This document shows positions 1 to 8,214 of a stretch of 64,000 nucleotides of DNA, one piece after another. The DNA comes from Acidimicrobiales bacterium. Lineage in GTDB: Bacteria > Actinomycetota > Acidimicrobiia > Acidimicrobiales > Iamiaceae. The stretch covers positions 62,001-126,000 of the forward strand of contig DASQKY010000003.1 in the NCBI GenBank assembly GCA_035630295.1, given 5' to 3'. The position numbers and the translations under genes were made by a program. Every line of letters begins with the position of its first letter. Position 1 is the stretch's first letter. The notes under the pieces were generated by a model that had not been told where the DNA came from, ran no database searches, and saw only the letters and a program-made list of their open reading frames with translations.

Positions 1-1
1 G

Positions 2-271
2 GTCCTCGACTACTCCCACGGCACCAACGCCCCCCTGGACGAGTCCGACCTCGACGAAAGCGCCGGCATCTGCAACGGCGTGGACATCGACTGGGACAAC
101 GACGGCATCATCGAGAGCTCCGTCCAAGTCGACATCAACCATGACACGGTCATCAACTTCCCCCATTTCGAAGGTGAGGGCTACGACATCCTCCGCGACT
201 TCGACGACTGGGCCAGGGTCGACGAGAGAGGCATGCGCTGCATCCGCATCTGCGACGGGACCCTCTTGTAG
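2..271 (+). CDS. C-terminal fragment of a secreted metzincin-like lipoprotein (5' end outside window)
   Basis: The frame is open from the window edge and ends at TAG 269-271, so only about 89 C-terminal residues are seen. They contain the run LDYSHGTNAPLDESDLDE, an Asp-rich stretch (DIDWDNDG, VDINHDT) and a terminal Cys-containing tail. All of these align with the C-terminus of the complete protein encoded at 631-2139, so this is the upstream member of a tandem paralogous pair. The catalytic domain lies outside the window. The Asp/Asn-rich segments look like calcium-binding loops (inference). The protein is probably exported, by analogy with its neighbour. Confidence 0.75.
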   Translation, partial: VLDYSHGTNAPLDESDLDESAGICNGVDIDWDNDGIIESSVQVDINHDTVINFPHFEGEGYDILRDFDDWARVDERGMRCIRICDGTLL

Positions 272-630
272 CGCGACCTCGACCCCGTCCCGCTGGGAGC
301 TGACCTGATCCCCACCTCGCCGGGGCTGACCTATCCGGTCAGCTTCCGCTTCTGCTCGGGGACCTGACCCCACCACGGAGCTCCCTCTGGATCAGCGTCG
401 ACTGACCCTCCCCTCGGTTCGCCGGGGCTGACCCGCCCGGTCAGCCCCGGCGGCATGACCGGCACCAGCATCGGTGGTGGCGTCGGGGAGGGGTGAGGTG
501 ACATGGCATCTGGCGGTTTGGCCATGTCGCCGCACAGGGCGCGGATGTGGCTGACCGCCGAACGGTGGGCACCCCGGCGGAACGGCGGCGGTTGCTCTCC
601 TCCTCATCCATTGAGCAGAAAGAGACTCTC
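272..630. other. Intergenic spacer between paralogous protease genes, rich in hairpins
   Basis: No gene is supported in these 359 bases. The spacer carries two copies of a GCTGACC/GGTCAGC hairpin: a short one at 321-343 and a perfect one at 420-452. It also has an 8-bp inverted repeat GACATGGC (500-507) / GCCATGTC (521-528). Short open frames on both strands here lack recognisable domains and I regard them as chance frames. The promoter of the downstream gene must lie here, but I cannot pick -35/-10 boxes with confidence. Confidence 0.5.
420..452 (+). terminator. Perfect 14-bp stem hairpin downstream of the first protease paralog
   Basis: Arms 420-433 and 439-452 pair perfectly around a 5-nt loop (CGCCC); the core is GGGGCTGACC/GGTCAGCCCC. 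There is no T-run, which is common for actinobacterial terminators. The same core recurs after the second paralog (2213-2241), and a shorter version lies at 321-343. Terminator function is inferred from position and stem strength; a repeated-element origin is equally possible. Confidence 0.5.
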
Positions 631-2139
631 GTGTTCAGACCTTTGCTCCCTGTTCGTTCTCGGCCTCGCCGACGGCCCCTCGCTGGGGTGGTTGCGGCGT
701 TGGTGTTGGTGGTGACGGCGGCGGCGTGTGACCCGCCCCCGGAGAACGCGCCGTACTGGCACCCCGGGACCACGGTGGATGCCACCGTGGTCGGCCCGTT
801 GGTGCGCATCTCTTGGGATGCCACCACCGGCGGCGATCCGGCCACCGCCTATCAGATCAACCTCGGGACCCCCACCGGCACCGGTGTGGCGCTGGTCCCG
901 GCGTCGGTGAAGGACTGCTACATCTCCGGCCTCTCGCCCAGCACCGGTTACACGATCGTGGTCACGGCCCGCGATGCCCAGATGCATTGGAGCGGGCCCC
1001 TCCCGGGGACGAAGGGCAACCGCAAGACCACCATCACCACCAGCAGCCACGGCGGCGCCGGCCCCAACCTGTGGTGCCACACCGCGGTCGACGCCGACAG
1101 CGACGGGTTGCCGAACGGGGTGGAGACCAACGACGGCTCCTACTCCGGCGCCGGGGACACCGGCACCAACCCCAACAACCCCGACACCGACACCGATGGC
1201 ATCACCGACGGGGAAGAGGCCCTGGGCACCGGTGGCGTCAACCTCTGGGCCATGGGCGCTCGGCCGACGCACAAGGATCTCCTGGTCGAGGCGGACTGGA
1301 CTTCCACGCCGACCTGCGCGGCTGGCAATCGGCCCACTGCGGCGGTCGTGTCCGAGCTTGCCGCCGTGTTCGCCGGGGGTCCTGTCACCAACCCTGATGG
1401 TGTCGGCGGTGTCAAGCTCATCGTGGACTACGGCCAGGGTGGTGTCTTCACCGGTGGGAACGCCATCACCCACGACGGCAGCCACGTCGATGGGCCACGC
1501 GAGGAGTTCAACGAGTGGAAAGCCGAGCACCTCGTCCCGGCCCGCCTCGGCGTGTTCCACTACGCGATCATGGTCGGCCTCGGAACCTCGATGGCTGAGA
1601 ACGGTGGAGACGATCTCACCATCAGCGGGGCCTGCAACCCTGTCCCACACGTTGTTGCCCGCAGCCTCTTGCACGAGTTGGGCCACAACCTTGATCTCAT
1701 CCACGGTGGCGTCTTCAGTCAGGGCGGCGGCTCTCGCCCGGTCAACGACCTTCCGAACTACAACTCGATCATGAACGACGCCTACGCCGAAGGGGTCGAC
1801 ACCGACTGCGACGGTGACGGCTCGGACGACGGTGTCCTCGACTACTCCGATGGCTCCAACGCCCCGCTGGATGAGTCCGACCTGGACGAGACCATCGGCA
1901 TCTGCGACGGGCCTGATGCAGGTACGACCGGTGACCCCATCGACTGGGATCGCGACGGCATCTACGAGACCTCCGTCGAGGTCGACATCAACGACGACGA
2001 CAGGATCAACCTCATCGACAACTTCGGGTACCTCGGGGTGCCCGAAGCGGTGGTCCCCCTCCATGACCACAACGACTGGGCCAAGATCAGCGCAACAGGC
2101 CTGCGCTGTGTCGGGCCGCTAGGCCCGTCGTCCTGTTGA
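631..2139 (+). CDS. Secreted lipoprotein with FN3-like, TSP3-like and metzincin zinc-protease domains
   Basis: I place the start at GTG 631, because it directly precedes an Arg-rich n-region, a hydrophobic stretch and the lipobox TAAAC (Cys about residue 33), with an AGAAAGAG ribosome-binding site just upstream. The 502-aa product reads: a fibronectin-III-like domain (about 45-130), an Asp-rich TSP3-type calcium segment (about 155-200), then a zinc-protease core with HELGHNLDLIH at residues 348-358. That is the metzincin HExxHxxGxxH motif with Asp in place of Gly. A Met-turn candidate, NSIMND, follows. The C-terminus has more Asp-rich, EF-hand or dockerin-like loops and is shared with the fragment at 2-271. 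It is probably a surface-anchored protease, and the substrate is unknown. Confidence 0.8.
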   Translation: MFRPLLPVRSRPRRRPLAGVVAALVLVVTAAACDPPPENAPYWHPGTTVDATVVGPLVRISWDATTGGDPATAYQINLGTPTGTGVALVPASVKDCYISGLSPSTGYTIVVTARDAQMHWSGPLPGTKGNRKTTITTSSHGGAGPNLWCHTAVDADSDGLPNGVETNDGSYSGAGDTGTNPNNPDTDTDGITDGEEALGTGGVNLWAMGARPTHKDLLVEADWTSTPTCAAGNRPTAAVVSELAAVFAGGPVTNPDGVGGVKLIVDYGQGGVFTGGNAITHDGSHVDGPREEFNEWKAEHLVPARLGVFHYAIMVGLGTSMAENGGDDLTISGACNPVPHVVARSLLHELGHNLDLIHGGVFSQGGGSRPVNDLPNYNSIMNDAYAEGVDTDCDGDGSDDGVLDYSDGSNAPLDESDLDETIGICDGPDAGTTGDPIDWDRDGIYETSVEVDINDDDRINLIDNFGYLGVPEAVVPLHDHNDWAKISATGLRCVGPLGPSSC

Positions 2140-2212
2140 AGCAGCCGGACCCCGAACCAGATGCAGCAATGGACTGATTCGATCCCCTTCCGACTGACTC
2201 CCGACCCGTCCG

Positions 2213-2241
2213 CCGGGGCTGACCCACTCGGTCAGCCCCGG
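2213..2241 (+). terminator. 12-bp stem hairpin after second protease paralog
   Basis: Arms 2213-2224 and 2230-2241 pair perfectly around the 5-nt loop CACTC. The core GGGGCTGACC/GGTCAGCCCC is identical to the hairpin at 420-452. It lies about 75 nt past the stop of the preceding gene, so an intrinsic terminator is plausible. Confidence 0.5.
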
Positions 2242-2281
2242 GGGCCCGGCTGGGCGTGAGTTTTCCAGCCGCACCGGCACA

Positions 2282-2426
2282 GAGGGCGGTGAGGTGGTGT
2301 TCGAGGGCACCGTGGAGGGGCTGCGGGGCAGCGACACCCTCACCGGGCGGGCACCTGGACGACCGAGCCGCCCTCGAGGACGAGGTGCGGATCGCGTCGG
2401 AGGTGCTGGAGGTGCGGGGCACCGGC
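2282..2426 (+). pseudogene. Frameshifted remnant of a UvrA-like ABC excinuclease
   Basis: Reading from 2282 gives EGGEVVFEGTVEGLRGSDTL followed by TGR. A shift of one base in the G-run at about 2345-2351 then gives HLDDRAALEDEVR and, further on, LEVRGTG. Together these match the segment of UvrA and UvrA-like drug-resistance ATPases around the TLTGRHL and ALEVRGA motifs. Homology stops after about 2426 and no other uvrA sequence is present. I therefore see a decayed internal fragment of about 48 codons, interrupted by a +1 frameshift, between a protease gene and an ABC transporter operon. The assignment rests on remembered family motifs, not a search. Confidence 0.6.
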
Positions 2427-2504
2427 CTCACCGTTGGCGGGTACGCTCGCCGACCGCTCCACGGGTGGGGGCTGCGGATCCGGACGTCGAGCTGAGGAGA
2501 CTGC

Positions 2505-3305
2505 GTGACGGCGACCATCGAAGCCAGTGGGTTGACCAAGCGCTACAAGACCAAGGACGGCGACCTCGAAGCCGTGCGGGGCGTCGACCTGCGGGTCGAG
2601 CCCGGTGAGATCTTCGGGTTCCTGGGGCCCAACGGGGCCGGCAAGTCCACCACCGTGCGCATGCTCACCACCCTGCTGTCGATCACCTCGGGCCGGGCCA
2701 CGGTGGCCGGCGTCGACGTGGCCGCCGACCCGTCGGGGGTCCGCACCAAGATTGGAGTCGCCCTCCAGGAGGCCGGCCTGGACGAGCGCCAGAGCGGCCG
2801 CGAGCTCCTCGTCCTGCAGGGCCGCCTGTTCGCGCTGAGCCGGGCCGACGCCACCGAGCGGGCCCAGAGCCTGCTGGAGCTGGTCGAGCTGGTCGACGCC
2901 GCCGACCGTCCGCTGAAGAGCTACTCCGGGGGCATGAAGCGCCGCCTCGACCTGGCTTCGGCGCTGGTCCACCGGCCCGAGGTGCTGTTCCTGGACGAGC
3001 CCACCACCGGCCTCGACCCGGCCAGCCGGCTGGTCATCTGGGACGAGGTCCGCAGCATCAACGCCCAGGGCACCACGGTCTTCCTAACCACCCAGTACCT
3101 GGAGGAGGCCGACCAGCTCTGCGGCCGGCTGGCCATCATCGATGACGGGGTCATCGTGCGCGAGGGCTCGCCGGCCGAGCTCAAGGCCGACCTTCGGGCC
3201 CGGGCCGGGCTCGACCGCGATCCCACCCTCGACGACGTGTTCCTCGACGCCACCGGGCGGACCCGGGAACGACAGGCCGGCGACGTCCAGGAGGTCAAGG
3301 GATGA
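2505..3305 (+). CDS. Daunorubicin-resistance-type ABC transporter ATP-binding protein (DrrA family)
   Basis: This 266-aa nucleotide-binding subunit powers export of hydrophobic compounds or lipids at the cytoplasmic membrane with the permease encoded next. Walker A is GPNGAGKST (41-49), the signature is SGGMK (141-145), Walker B is LFLDEP (161-166), and the C-terminal extension is typical of DrrA. The GTG start at 2505 follows a GAGGAGA ribosome-binding site with ideal spacing. The stop overlaps the permease ATG by the four bases ATGA, so the two subunits are translationally coupled. The substrate cannot be read from the sequence; antibiotics, lipids or polyketides are the usual candidates. 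Confidence 0.92.
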   Translation: MTATIEASGLTKRYKTKDGDLEAVRGVDLRVEPGEIFGFLGPNGAGKSTTVRMLTTLLSITSGRATVAGVDVAADPSGVRTKIGVALQEAGLDERQSGRELLVLQGRLFALSRADATERAQSLLELVELVDAADRPLKSYSGGMKRRLDLASALVHRPEVLFLDEPTTGLDPASRLVIWDEVRSINAQGTTVFLTTQYLEEADQLCGRLAIIDDGVIVREGSPAELKADLRARAGLDRDPTLDDVFLDATGRTRERQAGDVQEVKG

Positions 3306-4057
3306 CCGAGACCCTCGTCCTCACCCGTCGGGCCATCGTGGAGGGGTTCCGCTCCCTCGAGTCGCTGATGCCGGTGTTCTTCATCCCGCTGTTCTTCTTC
3401 GTGGTGAACATCGGCCAGGCCGGCAAGATCTTCCCCCGGGAGGGCACGCCGTTCCTGGAGGGCCAGAGCTACGCCGCCTTCTCGCTGCCCACCGCCCTGC
3501 TGACGGCGGCCTCCTTCGGCACCGCCGCCCTGTTCCTGGTGGAGGAGATCGAGGGGGGCTACTTCGACAAGCTGCGGGCCACCCCGATCCCCCGCCACGC
3601 CATCGTGCTCGGCCGGTTGCTGTCCGAGGCGCTGAAGAACGTCCTGGTCACCACGGTGATCGTGATCGTCGGCCTGCTGTTCGGCGTCCGCATCGAGAGT
3701 GGCCCGCTCGGGTTCCTGATCCTGGTGGCCGTCATGTCCGTCTGGGCCACGGTGTTCGCCGGCTTCATGCAGCTGGTGGCCATGAAGAGCCGCAGCGCGG
3801 CGGCCACCAACTCGGCCAGCTTCATCTTCTTCCCGCTGCTGTTCCTGACCCCGAACTTCGTGCCTCGTGACCAGCTCACCCGGCCCATGGAGATCGCCGC
3901 CTCCTGCAACCCGGTGACCTACATCATGGAGGCGGCCCGGTCGCTGATCCTGGAGGGCATCGAAGGGGACACCCTGGCCCGGTGCGCGGTGGTCCTGGTG
4001 GTGGGCATGGTGCTGGCCATCACCCTGAACGTCCGGGCCATCAACCACTACGACTGA
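3302..4057 (+). CDS. ABC-2 type permease partner (DrrB-like)
   Basis: The 251-aa integral membrane protein has about six hydrophobic segments, beginning around residues 21-40 (PVFFIPLFFFVVNIG). It also has the ABC-2 family region with a GGYFDKLRATPIPRHAI cytoplasmic loop, and a late FLTPNFVPRDQLTRPM segment typical of DrrB-like permeases. It starts at ATG 3302, overlapping the ATPase stop. Together they form a two-gene exporter operon. The next gene is convergent and ends only 33 nt away, so the operon stops here. Confidence 0.9.
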   Translation: MTETLVLTRRAIVEGFRSLESLMPVFFIPLFFFVVNIGQAGKIFPREGTPFLEGQSYAAFSLPTALLTAASFGTAALFLVEEIEGGYFDKLRATPIPRHAIVLGRLLSEALKNVLVTTVIVIVGLLFGVRIESGPLGFLILVAVMSVWATVFAGFMQLVAMKSRSAAATNSASFIFFPLLFLTPNFVPRDQLTRPMEIAASCNPVTYIMEAARSLILEGIEGDTLARCAVVLVVGMVLAITLNVRAINHYD

Positions 4058-4090
4058 GCGGGCCCGCCCCCGGGTCCGGCTTCGACGGCC

Positions 4091-4804
4091 TCAGTCGCCG
4101 GAGGCGCGGAACGGCCGGTGGCCGTGGTGGTCGAGGTGGACGACCTCGCCGATGGGGCGGCGGGTGGTGGGGCCGTAGCGACCCTTGGCCCAGCCGATGG
4201 GGATGACGCACACCGGGGTCACGCTGCGGGGCAGGCCCAGGATGCGGCGGGCGGCCGGCACGTACCAGATGGGCAGGGTCTGGAGCGATGCCCCCAGCCC
4301 CACGGCCCGGCATGACAGCAGCAGGTTCTGCACCGCCGGGTAGACCGAGCCGTAGAACGACGAGACCGAGATCTGGGGCCGGCCCACCGGCTTGTGCTTC
4401 AGGCCCCGGCGGTAGCAGGGGATGACCAGCACCGGCAGCTCGTCGAAGTGCTCGGCCTGCCACTGGCCCGGCCGCATGCGTCGCAACGCCTGCTCGTCCC
4501 CCCGGGCCTGGCGCTCCACGATCGGGTTGAACAGTCGGTAGAGCTTCCCGTAGAGCCGGCCGATGCGGGCCTTCTGCTCCCGGTCCTGCACCACCAGGTA
4601 CGACCAGTCCTGCGTGTCGGAGCTGGTGGGTGCCTTCAGCGACAGCTCCAGCAGCGGGAGCAGCACGTCCATCGAGACCGGGTCGGGGTGCAGCCGGCGC
4701 ACCGCTCGCTGGGTGCGCATGGCCTCGGCCAGCGGCATCGACAGCCGGGCCAGGGCCTCGGCCGGCTCGGGCGCCACGAACGTCTCGTCCCCCACGGTGG
4801 TCAT
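4091..4804 (-). CDS. Nitroreductase-family flavoprotein
   Basis: The 237-aa product contains the nitroreductase FMN-binding start MRTQRAVRRLHPDPVS, followed by APTSSDTQDWSYLVV, the usual phosphate/isoalloxazine-contacting region. The C-terminal part has GLGASLQTLPIWY and PVCVIPIGWAKGRYGP. Such enzymes reduce nitro groups, quinones or enones with NAD(P)H in the cytoplasm. I prefer ATG 4804 over an upstream in-frame GTG at 4837, since homology begins after it. It is divergent from the thioesterase gene and convergent with the ABC permease. The precise substrate is unknown. Confidence 0.85.
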   Translation of the reverse strand: MTTVGDETFVAPEPAEALARLSMPLAEAMRTQRAVRRLHPDPVSMDVLLPLLELSLKAPTSSDTQDWSYLVVQDREQKARIGRLYGKLYRLFNPIVERQARGDEQALRRMRPGQWQAEHFDELPVLVIPCYRRGLKHKPVGRPQISVSSFYGSVYPAVQNLLLSCRAVGLGASLQTLPIWYVPAARRILGLPRSVTPVCVIPIGWAKGRYGPTTRRPIGEVVHLDHHGHRPFRASGD

Positions 4805-4905
4805 GGCCCGAGCGTAGGGACCGGGCCCCCCGGCCACCGCTTGCCGGTCGATCGTCGGCGTCGAAGTCGGTTGCCCGGGCCGACCGGCCCGGCCAGGCTG
4901 CCGGC

Positions 4906-5736
4906 ATGGGCGACCTCGCGGAGCAGACGGCGGTGGAGCACCTGGGCGACGGCCGGTTCACGGCCACCGTCTCCCAGGACTGGGAGATCTGGGGGCCCAT
5001 GGGCGGGTACGTGGCCGCCCTGGCCCTCCGGGCCGTGGGGGCCCGCACGCCCCACGCCCACCCGGCGGCCTTCTCCTGCCACTACCTGGGGGTGGCCCGC
5101 TTCGCCCCGGTCGACATCGTGGTCGAGGTCCGCAAGGAGGGGCGGGCCGCCTGCTCCCACCGGGTCGACATCACCCAGGAGGGCCGGCCCATCCTCGACG
5201 CCATGGTGTGGAGCACGGCCGACGGCGAGGGCCTGGAGCACGACGAGACCGTCCCGCCCGACCTGCCCGGTCCCGACGAGCTGAAGAGCATCGTGGACCT
5301 GATCCCCCCCGACGCCGAGCCGCCCTTCCCCTTCTGGGCCAACTTCGACGCCAAGCCCATCGCCTTCGAGCCCGACTGGCCGCCGCCCGGGCCCCGGCGC
5401 GCGGCCTGGCAGGAGTGGCTCAAGTTCCTCCCCACCTCCACCTGGGACGACGAGTGGGTCGATGCCGCCCGCTCGGTGATCCTGGTCGACCTGCCCAGCT
5501 GGCCCTCGGCCCACCGGCCCCACGCCTGGAAGCAGGAGCCGTGGATGGCCCCCACCCTCGACCTCAACGTGGCCTTCCACCGCCCGACCTGCGGCGAGGA
5601 GTGGCTGCTGTGCGACGGCACCGCCCCCGTCTCCACCGGGGGGCTGTTCGGCTGGACGGCCCGGGTGTGGAGCGCCGAGCGGCGCCTCATGGCCTCCGGC
5701 GGCGGCCAGTGCCTCTACCGGCGCATGCGCACCTGA
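4906..5736 (+). CDS. Acyl-CoA thioesterase-like double-hotdog protein (TesB-like family)
   Basis: The product is 276 aa from ATG 4906. An N-terminal hotdog core contains WEIWGPMGGYVAALALRAVG and a substrate-loop region HYLGVARFAPVDIVVEV. A second hotdog follows, containing TLDLNVAFHRP and ending in GGLFGWTARVWSAERRLMASG. This layout fits the acyl-CoA thioesterase-3-like family, which hydrolyses acyl-CoA esters in lipid turnover. It stands alone between a divergent nitroreductase gene and a convergent subtilase gene. The long upstream frame has no ribosome-binding signal and was not used. Confidence 0.85.
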   Translation: MGDLAEQTAVEHLGDGRFTATVSQDWEIWGPMGGYVAALALRAVGARTPHAHPAAFSCHYLGVARFAPVDIVVEVRKEGRAACSHRVDITQEGRPILDAMVWSTADGEGLEHDETVPPDLPGPDELKSIVDLIPPDAEPPFPFWANFDAKPIAFEPDWPPPGPRRAAWQEWLKFLPTSTWDDEWVDAARSVILVDLPSWPSAHRPHAWKQEPWMAPTLDLNVAFHRPTCGEEWLLCDGTAPVSTGGLFGWTARVWSAERRLMASGGGQCLYRRMRT

Positions 5737-5753
5737 GGGCGGCGCGGGCGGCG

Positions 5754-8117
5754 CTAGCTGGCCGCGTACTCGGGGCGGGTGAAGGCGTACTCGGCCAGCA
5801 CCGTCGAGGTGGACGGGCCGGCCAGCAGGGTCGTCAGCTCGGCGGCGCTGGGCGCCCGGCCCAGCATCTGGATCACGATCACCGAGACGTTGACCACCTT
5901 GGCCTGGGTGGCCGCGTACTCGGCCGACTCCGAGAACCCGACCATGACCCGGCCCCGGCTGCGCCGCCCCGAGCGGAGCTCCCCGGTCCAGAAGGCCAGC
6001 CCGGGGTCGTCGGCCGGCCGGCCCAGGACGTTGCGATAGAGGAGGTCCACCAGCTCGGCGTCGCTGAGGGCGCCGTAGCGCCGGGCGAACTCGGCCGACG
6101 CCGCGAACATCCCGCTGATCCGGGACAGGGAGGCGCCGGCGCGCTTGCGCTCGATCCAGTACTGGAGGCCGGTGGCGTCGGGGACGCGCAGGAACGCGGC
6201 CCGGTACAGGCGGGTCACCGGGTCGACGTTGGCCCGGTTCTCGTTCGACGACCGCAGGGAGGCCACCAGGTCGGCCCGGGTGCGGGTGCCCAGCAGGAGG
6301 CGCTGGTTCCAGGTGGCCCGCTCCGACGCGGTGGGCGCCCGCCCGATCAGGTCGAGGTACTGCCGGTCGATCAGCCGGCCCAGGCTGGTGAACGGGGCCG
6401 CGCTCCCCACCGGGAGCCGGAGCATGCCTCGGCCGTAGACGTTGTCGGTGCCGGCCGCGCCCCGGTCCTGGGTGGCGGTGCGGAGGTAGCCGGCCAGGCC
6501 GGCCGGGGTGGACGCCATCCCGGCGTCGAGGGCCAGGGCCAGGGCCCCGGCCGCCGCCGGTGTGGACGCGCTGGTCCCGTTGAAGCACTGCTCGCCGTAG
6601 GACGTGGTGGCCACGCAGGCCGGGGCGGCCAGGTCCGGCTTGACCCGCCCGTCGTTGGTGGGGCCCTGCGAGCTGTAGGAGGCGATGGCCGTGCCCCCGG
6701 GCGGGTCGATGGCTCCCACGGACAGGGTGCCCGGGTTGGCCGAGTCGGCCATGGGGGCCGCCGCCGCGTGGGGGTTGGACCACCGCTCCAGGCCGGCCCC
6801 GTTCACCATCAGCTCCATCACGTCGCCGGTGGTGCCGTTGCCGGCGTGGTACCGGTACACGGCCACGCCCACCGCCCGCCGCACCCGGCACGGCATGGTG
6901 TTGAGCCGTTCGATGGGCGGGGCGCCGGAGCGCTGGTCGTCGATGCTCTGGCTGATGGGCACCGGCGGGGTCACCGTCATGTCGTAGAGCACGACGTCGT
7001 AGTCGGTGGCGTTGCCGGCCCAGTCGTCCCACCGCAGGCCGTTGAAGTACCAGCAGGTGGTGGCCAGCAGCTCGTCGCCGGGGGCGAAGTCGAGCCAGCC
7101 GTCGTTGTCGGTGTCGGTCCACGGGCCCCGCCAGTACGAGCCGCTGCGGGTGGGGGTGCCGCCGTTGTTGCCGGCCGAGTTGACGTACACCATGCCCTTG
7201 GCCACGGCGTCGTCGATCACGTCGGCCACCCCGCCGGTGCCGTCGCCGGGCCCGTCGTACTCCGCCGTCTGGGACCGGGTGATGATCTGCACGCCCTGGC
7301 TGTGGAACCAGTCGACGGCGGCCTGGAAGTCGGCGGTGGTGAGGGCGTCGGCGATGTAGATCTGGGCGCCGGGGGCCATCTCGTGCACGACCTCGGCCAC
7401 CGCCACCCCGTGCTCGGAGCGCGCCCCCCAGATGTCGCACGGCGCCCCGGCCCACCGGCAGAACGCGCCCGCCGGCCCGCCCCCCAGGTCTCCGGCGCCG
7501 GCGGCCGCCAACCACGTGGCGCCGTCGAAGGTGTCGATGATGCCGACCTTGGTGCCGGCCCCGTCGATGCCGGCGGCGTGCCACTCCTCCGCGTTGGTGA
7601 TGGCCACCTCGGCTCCGGGCGTGCCCTGGGCCCGTTCCTCGGCGGTGGGCGCCACCCGGGTGGGCGTGGTCACGTAGGTGACGTGGGGGGCGGCCTCCAC
7701 GGCGGCGACGGCACCCGCCAGCATCGTCGCCTCGACCGCATGGTCGCCTGCCGGCCCGTGGAGCCGCCCCCCGTGAGCCGCGACGGCGCCCTCAGCCGCG
7801 GCCCGATCCCCGTCGTGGTGGACTTCCACCACCACGGTCTTCTGTGCCTCCTGCGCCGCCGTCTGGTCCAGGGTGGCGTTGCTGGGTCCCGCGCCGGCCC
7901 GTGGGCGTGAGGGCGGGGAGGCGACGAGGTCCTCGGCCGCGGTCGGGACGACGGTGTCGGTGCCGGCGTCGAGCCCCGCCCGGGCCGCCGGATCGGCGGC
8001 CGGGGTGGCCGGGCTGGCCGGGGCCGCGGCTCCGACGCTCAGCGACGTGATGGTGATCCCGCCCGCGACGGCGCAGGCCCCGAGGGCCCTGCGGGTACGT
8101 CGACCCATTGTCCTCAC
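5754..8117 (-). CDS. Secreted subtilisin-like (S8) serine protease with C-terminal DUF4214 module
   Basis: The 787-aa preprotein starts with a twin-Arg-containing n-region and a hydrophobic export signal ending around AAAPASPA. After a pro-region comes the subtilase fold. The catalytic Asp is D195 in GIIDTF, His is H236 in SEHGVAV, the oxyanion Asn is N317 in SAGNNG, and the nucleophile is S516 in GTSASTPAAAG. Residues about 575-787 form DUF4214-type repeats (DRQYLDLIGRAPT, YRAAFLRVPDATGLQYWIE, YRNVLGRPADDPGLAFW), found on secreted or surface proteins. GTG 8117 follows AAGGA; ATG 8108 is an alternative. It is probably an extracellular protease anchored or displayed through its tail. Confidence 0.88.
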   Translation of the reverse strand: MRTMGRRTRRALGACAVAGGITITSLSVGAAAPASPATPAADPAARAGLDAGTDTVVPTAAEDLVASPPSRPRAGAGPSNATLDQTAAQEAQKTVVVEVHHDGDRAAAEGAVAAHGGRLHGPAGDHAVEATMLAGAVAAVEAAPHVTYVTTPTRVAPTAEERAQGTPGAEVAITNAEEWHAAGIDGAGTKVGIIDTFDGATWLAAAGAGDLGGGPAGAFCRWAGAPCDIWGARSEHGVAVAEVVHEMAPGAQIYIADALTTADFQAAVDWFHSQGVQIITRSQTAEYDGPGDGTGGVADVIDDAVAKGMVYVNSAGNNGGTPTRSGSYWRGPWTDTDNDGWLDFAPGDELLATTCWYFNGLRWDDWAGNATDYDVVLYDMTVTPPVPISQSIDDQRSGAPPIERLNTMPCRVRRAVGVAVYRYHAGNGTTGDVMELMVNGAGLERWSNPHAAAAPMADSANPGTLSVGAIDPPGGTAIASYSSQGPTNDGRVKPDLAAPACVATTSYGEQCFNGTSASTPAAAGALALALDAGMASTPAGLAGYLRTATQDRGAAGTDNVYGRGMLRLPVGSAAPFTSLGRLIDRQYLDLIGRAPTASERATWNQRLLLGTRTRADLVASLRSSNENRANVDPVTRLYRAAFLRVPDATGLQYWIERKRAGASLSRISGMFAASAEFARRYGALSDAELVDLLYRNVLGRPADDPGLAFWTGELRSGRRSRGRVMVGFSESAEYAATQAKVVNVSVIVIQMLGRAPSAAELTTLLAGPSTSTVLAEYAFTRPEYAAS

Positions 8118-8181
8118 CTGGTCCTTCGCCGGCCGCCACCCGAGTGCGACCCAGGAGGCGAAGGTACTCCTGCAGGCTGTG

Positions 8182-8197
8182 TGAAGTCACTACTTCA
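8182..8197. promoter_or_regulatory. Perfect inverted repeat TGAAGT-N4-ACTTCA upstream of subtilase gene
   Basis: TGAAGTCACTACTTCA is a 6+4+6 perfect inverted repeat lying 65 nt upstream of the leftward protease start, in an unusually AT-rich patch (about 8182-8260). It could be a repressor operator or a 5'-UTR hairpin. No regulator gene is adjacent. Confidence 0.4.
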
Positions 8198-8214
8198 GAC
8201 TGTTCTTTTCCGAC

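Noticed and set aside
604-2070. A 488-codon open frame antisense to the metzincin gene
   Set aside because: It has no domain, no start signal and the repetitive Gly/Val/Asp composition expected of the reverse strand of a GC-rich gene. The opposite strand encodes clear motifs.
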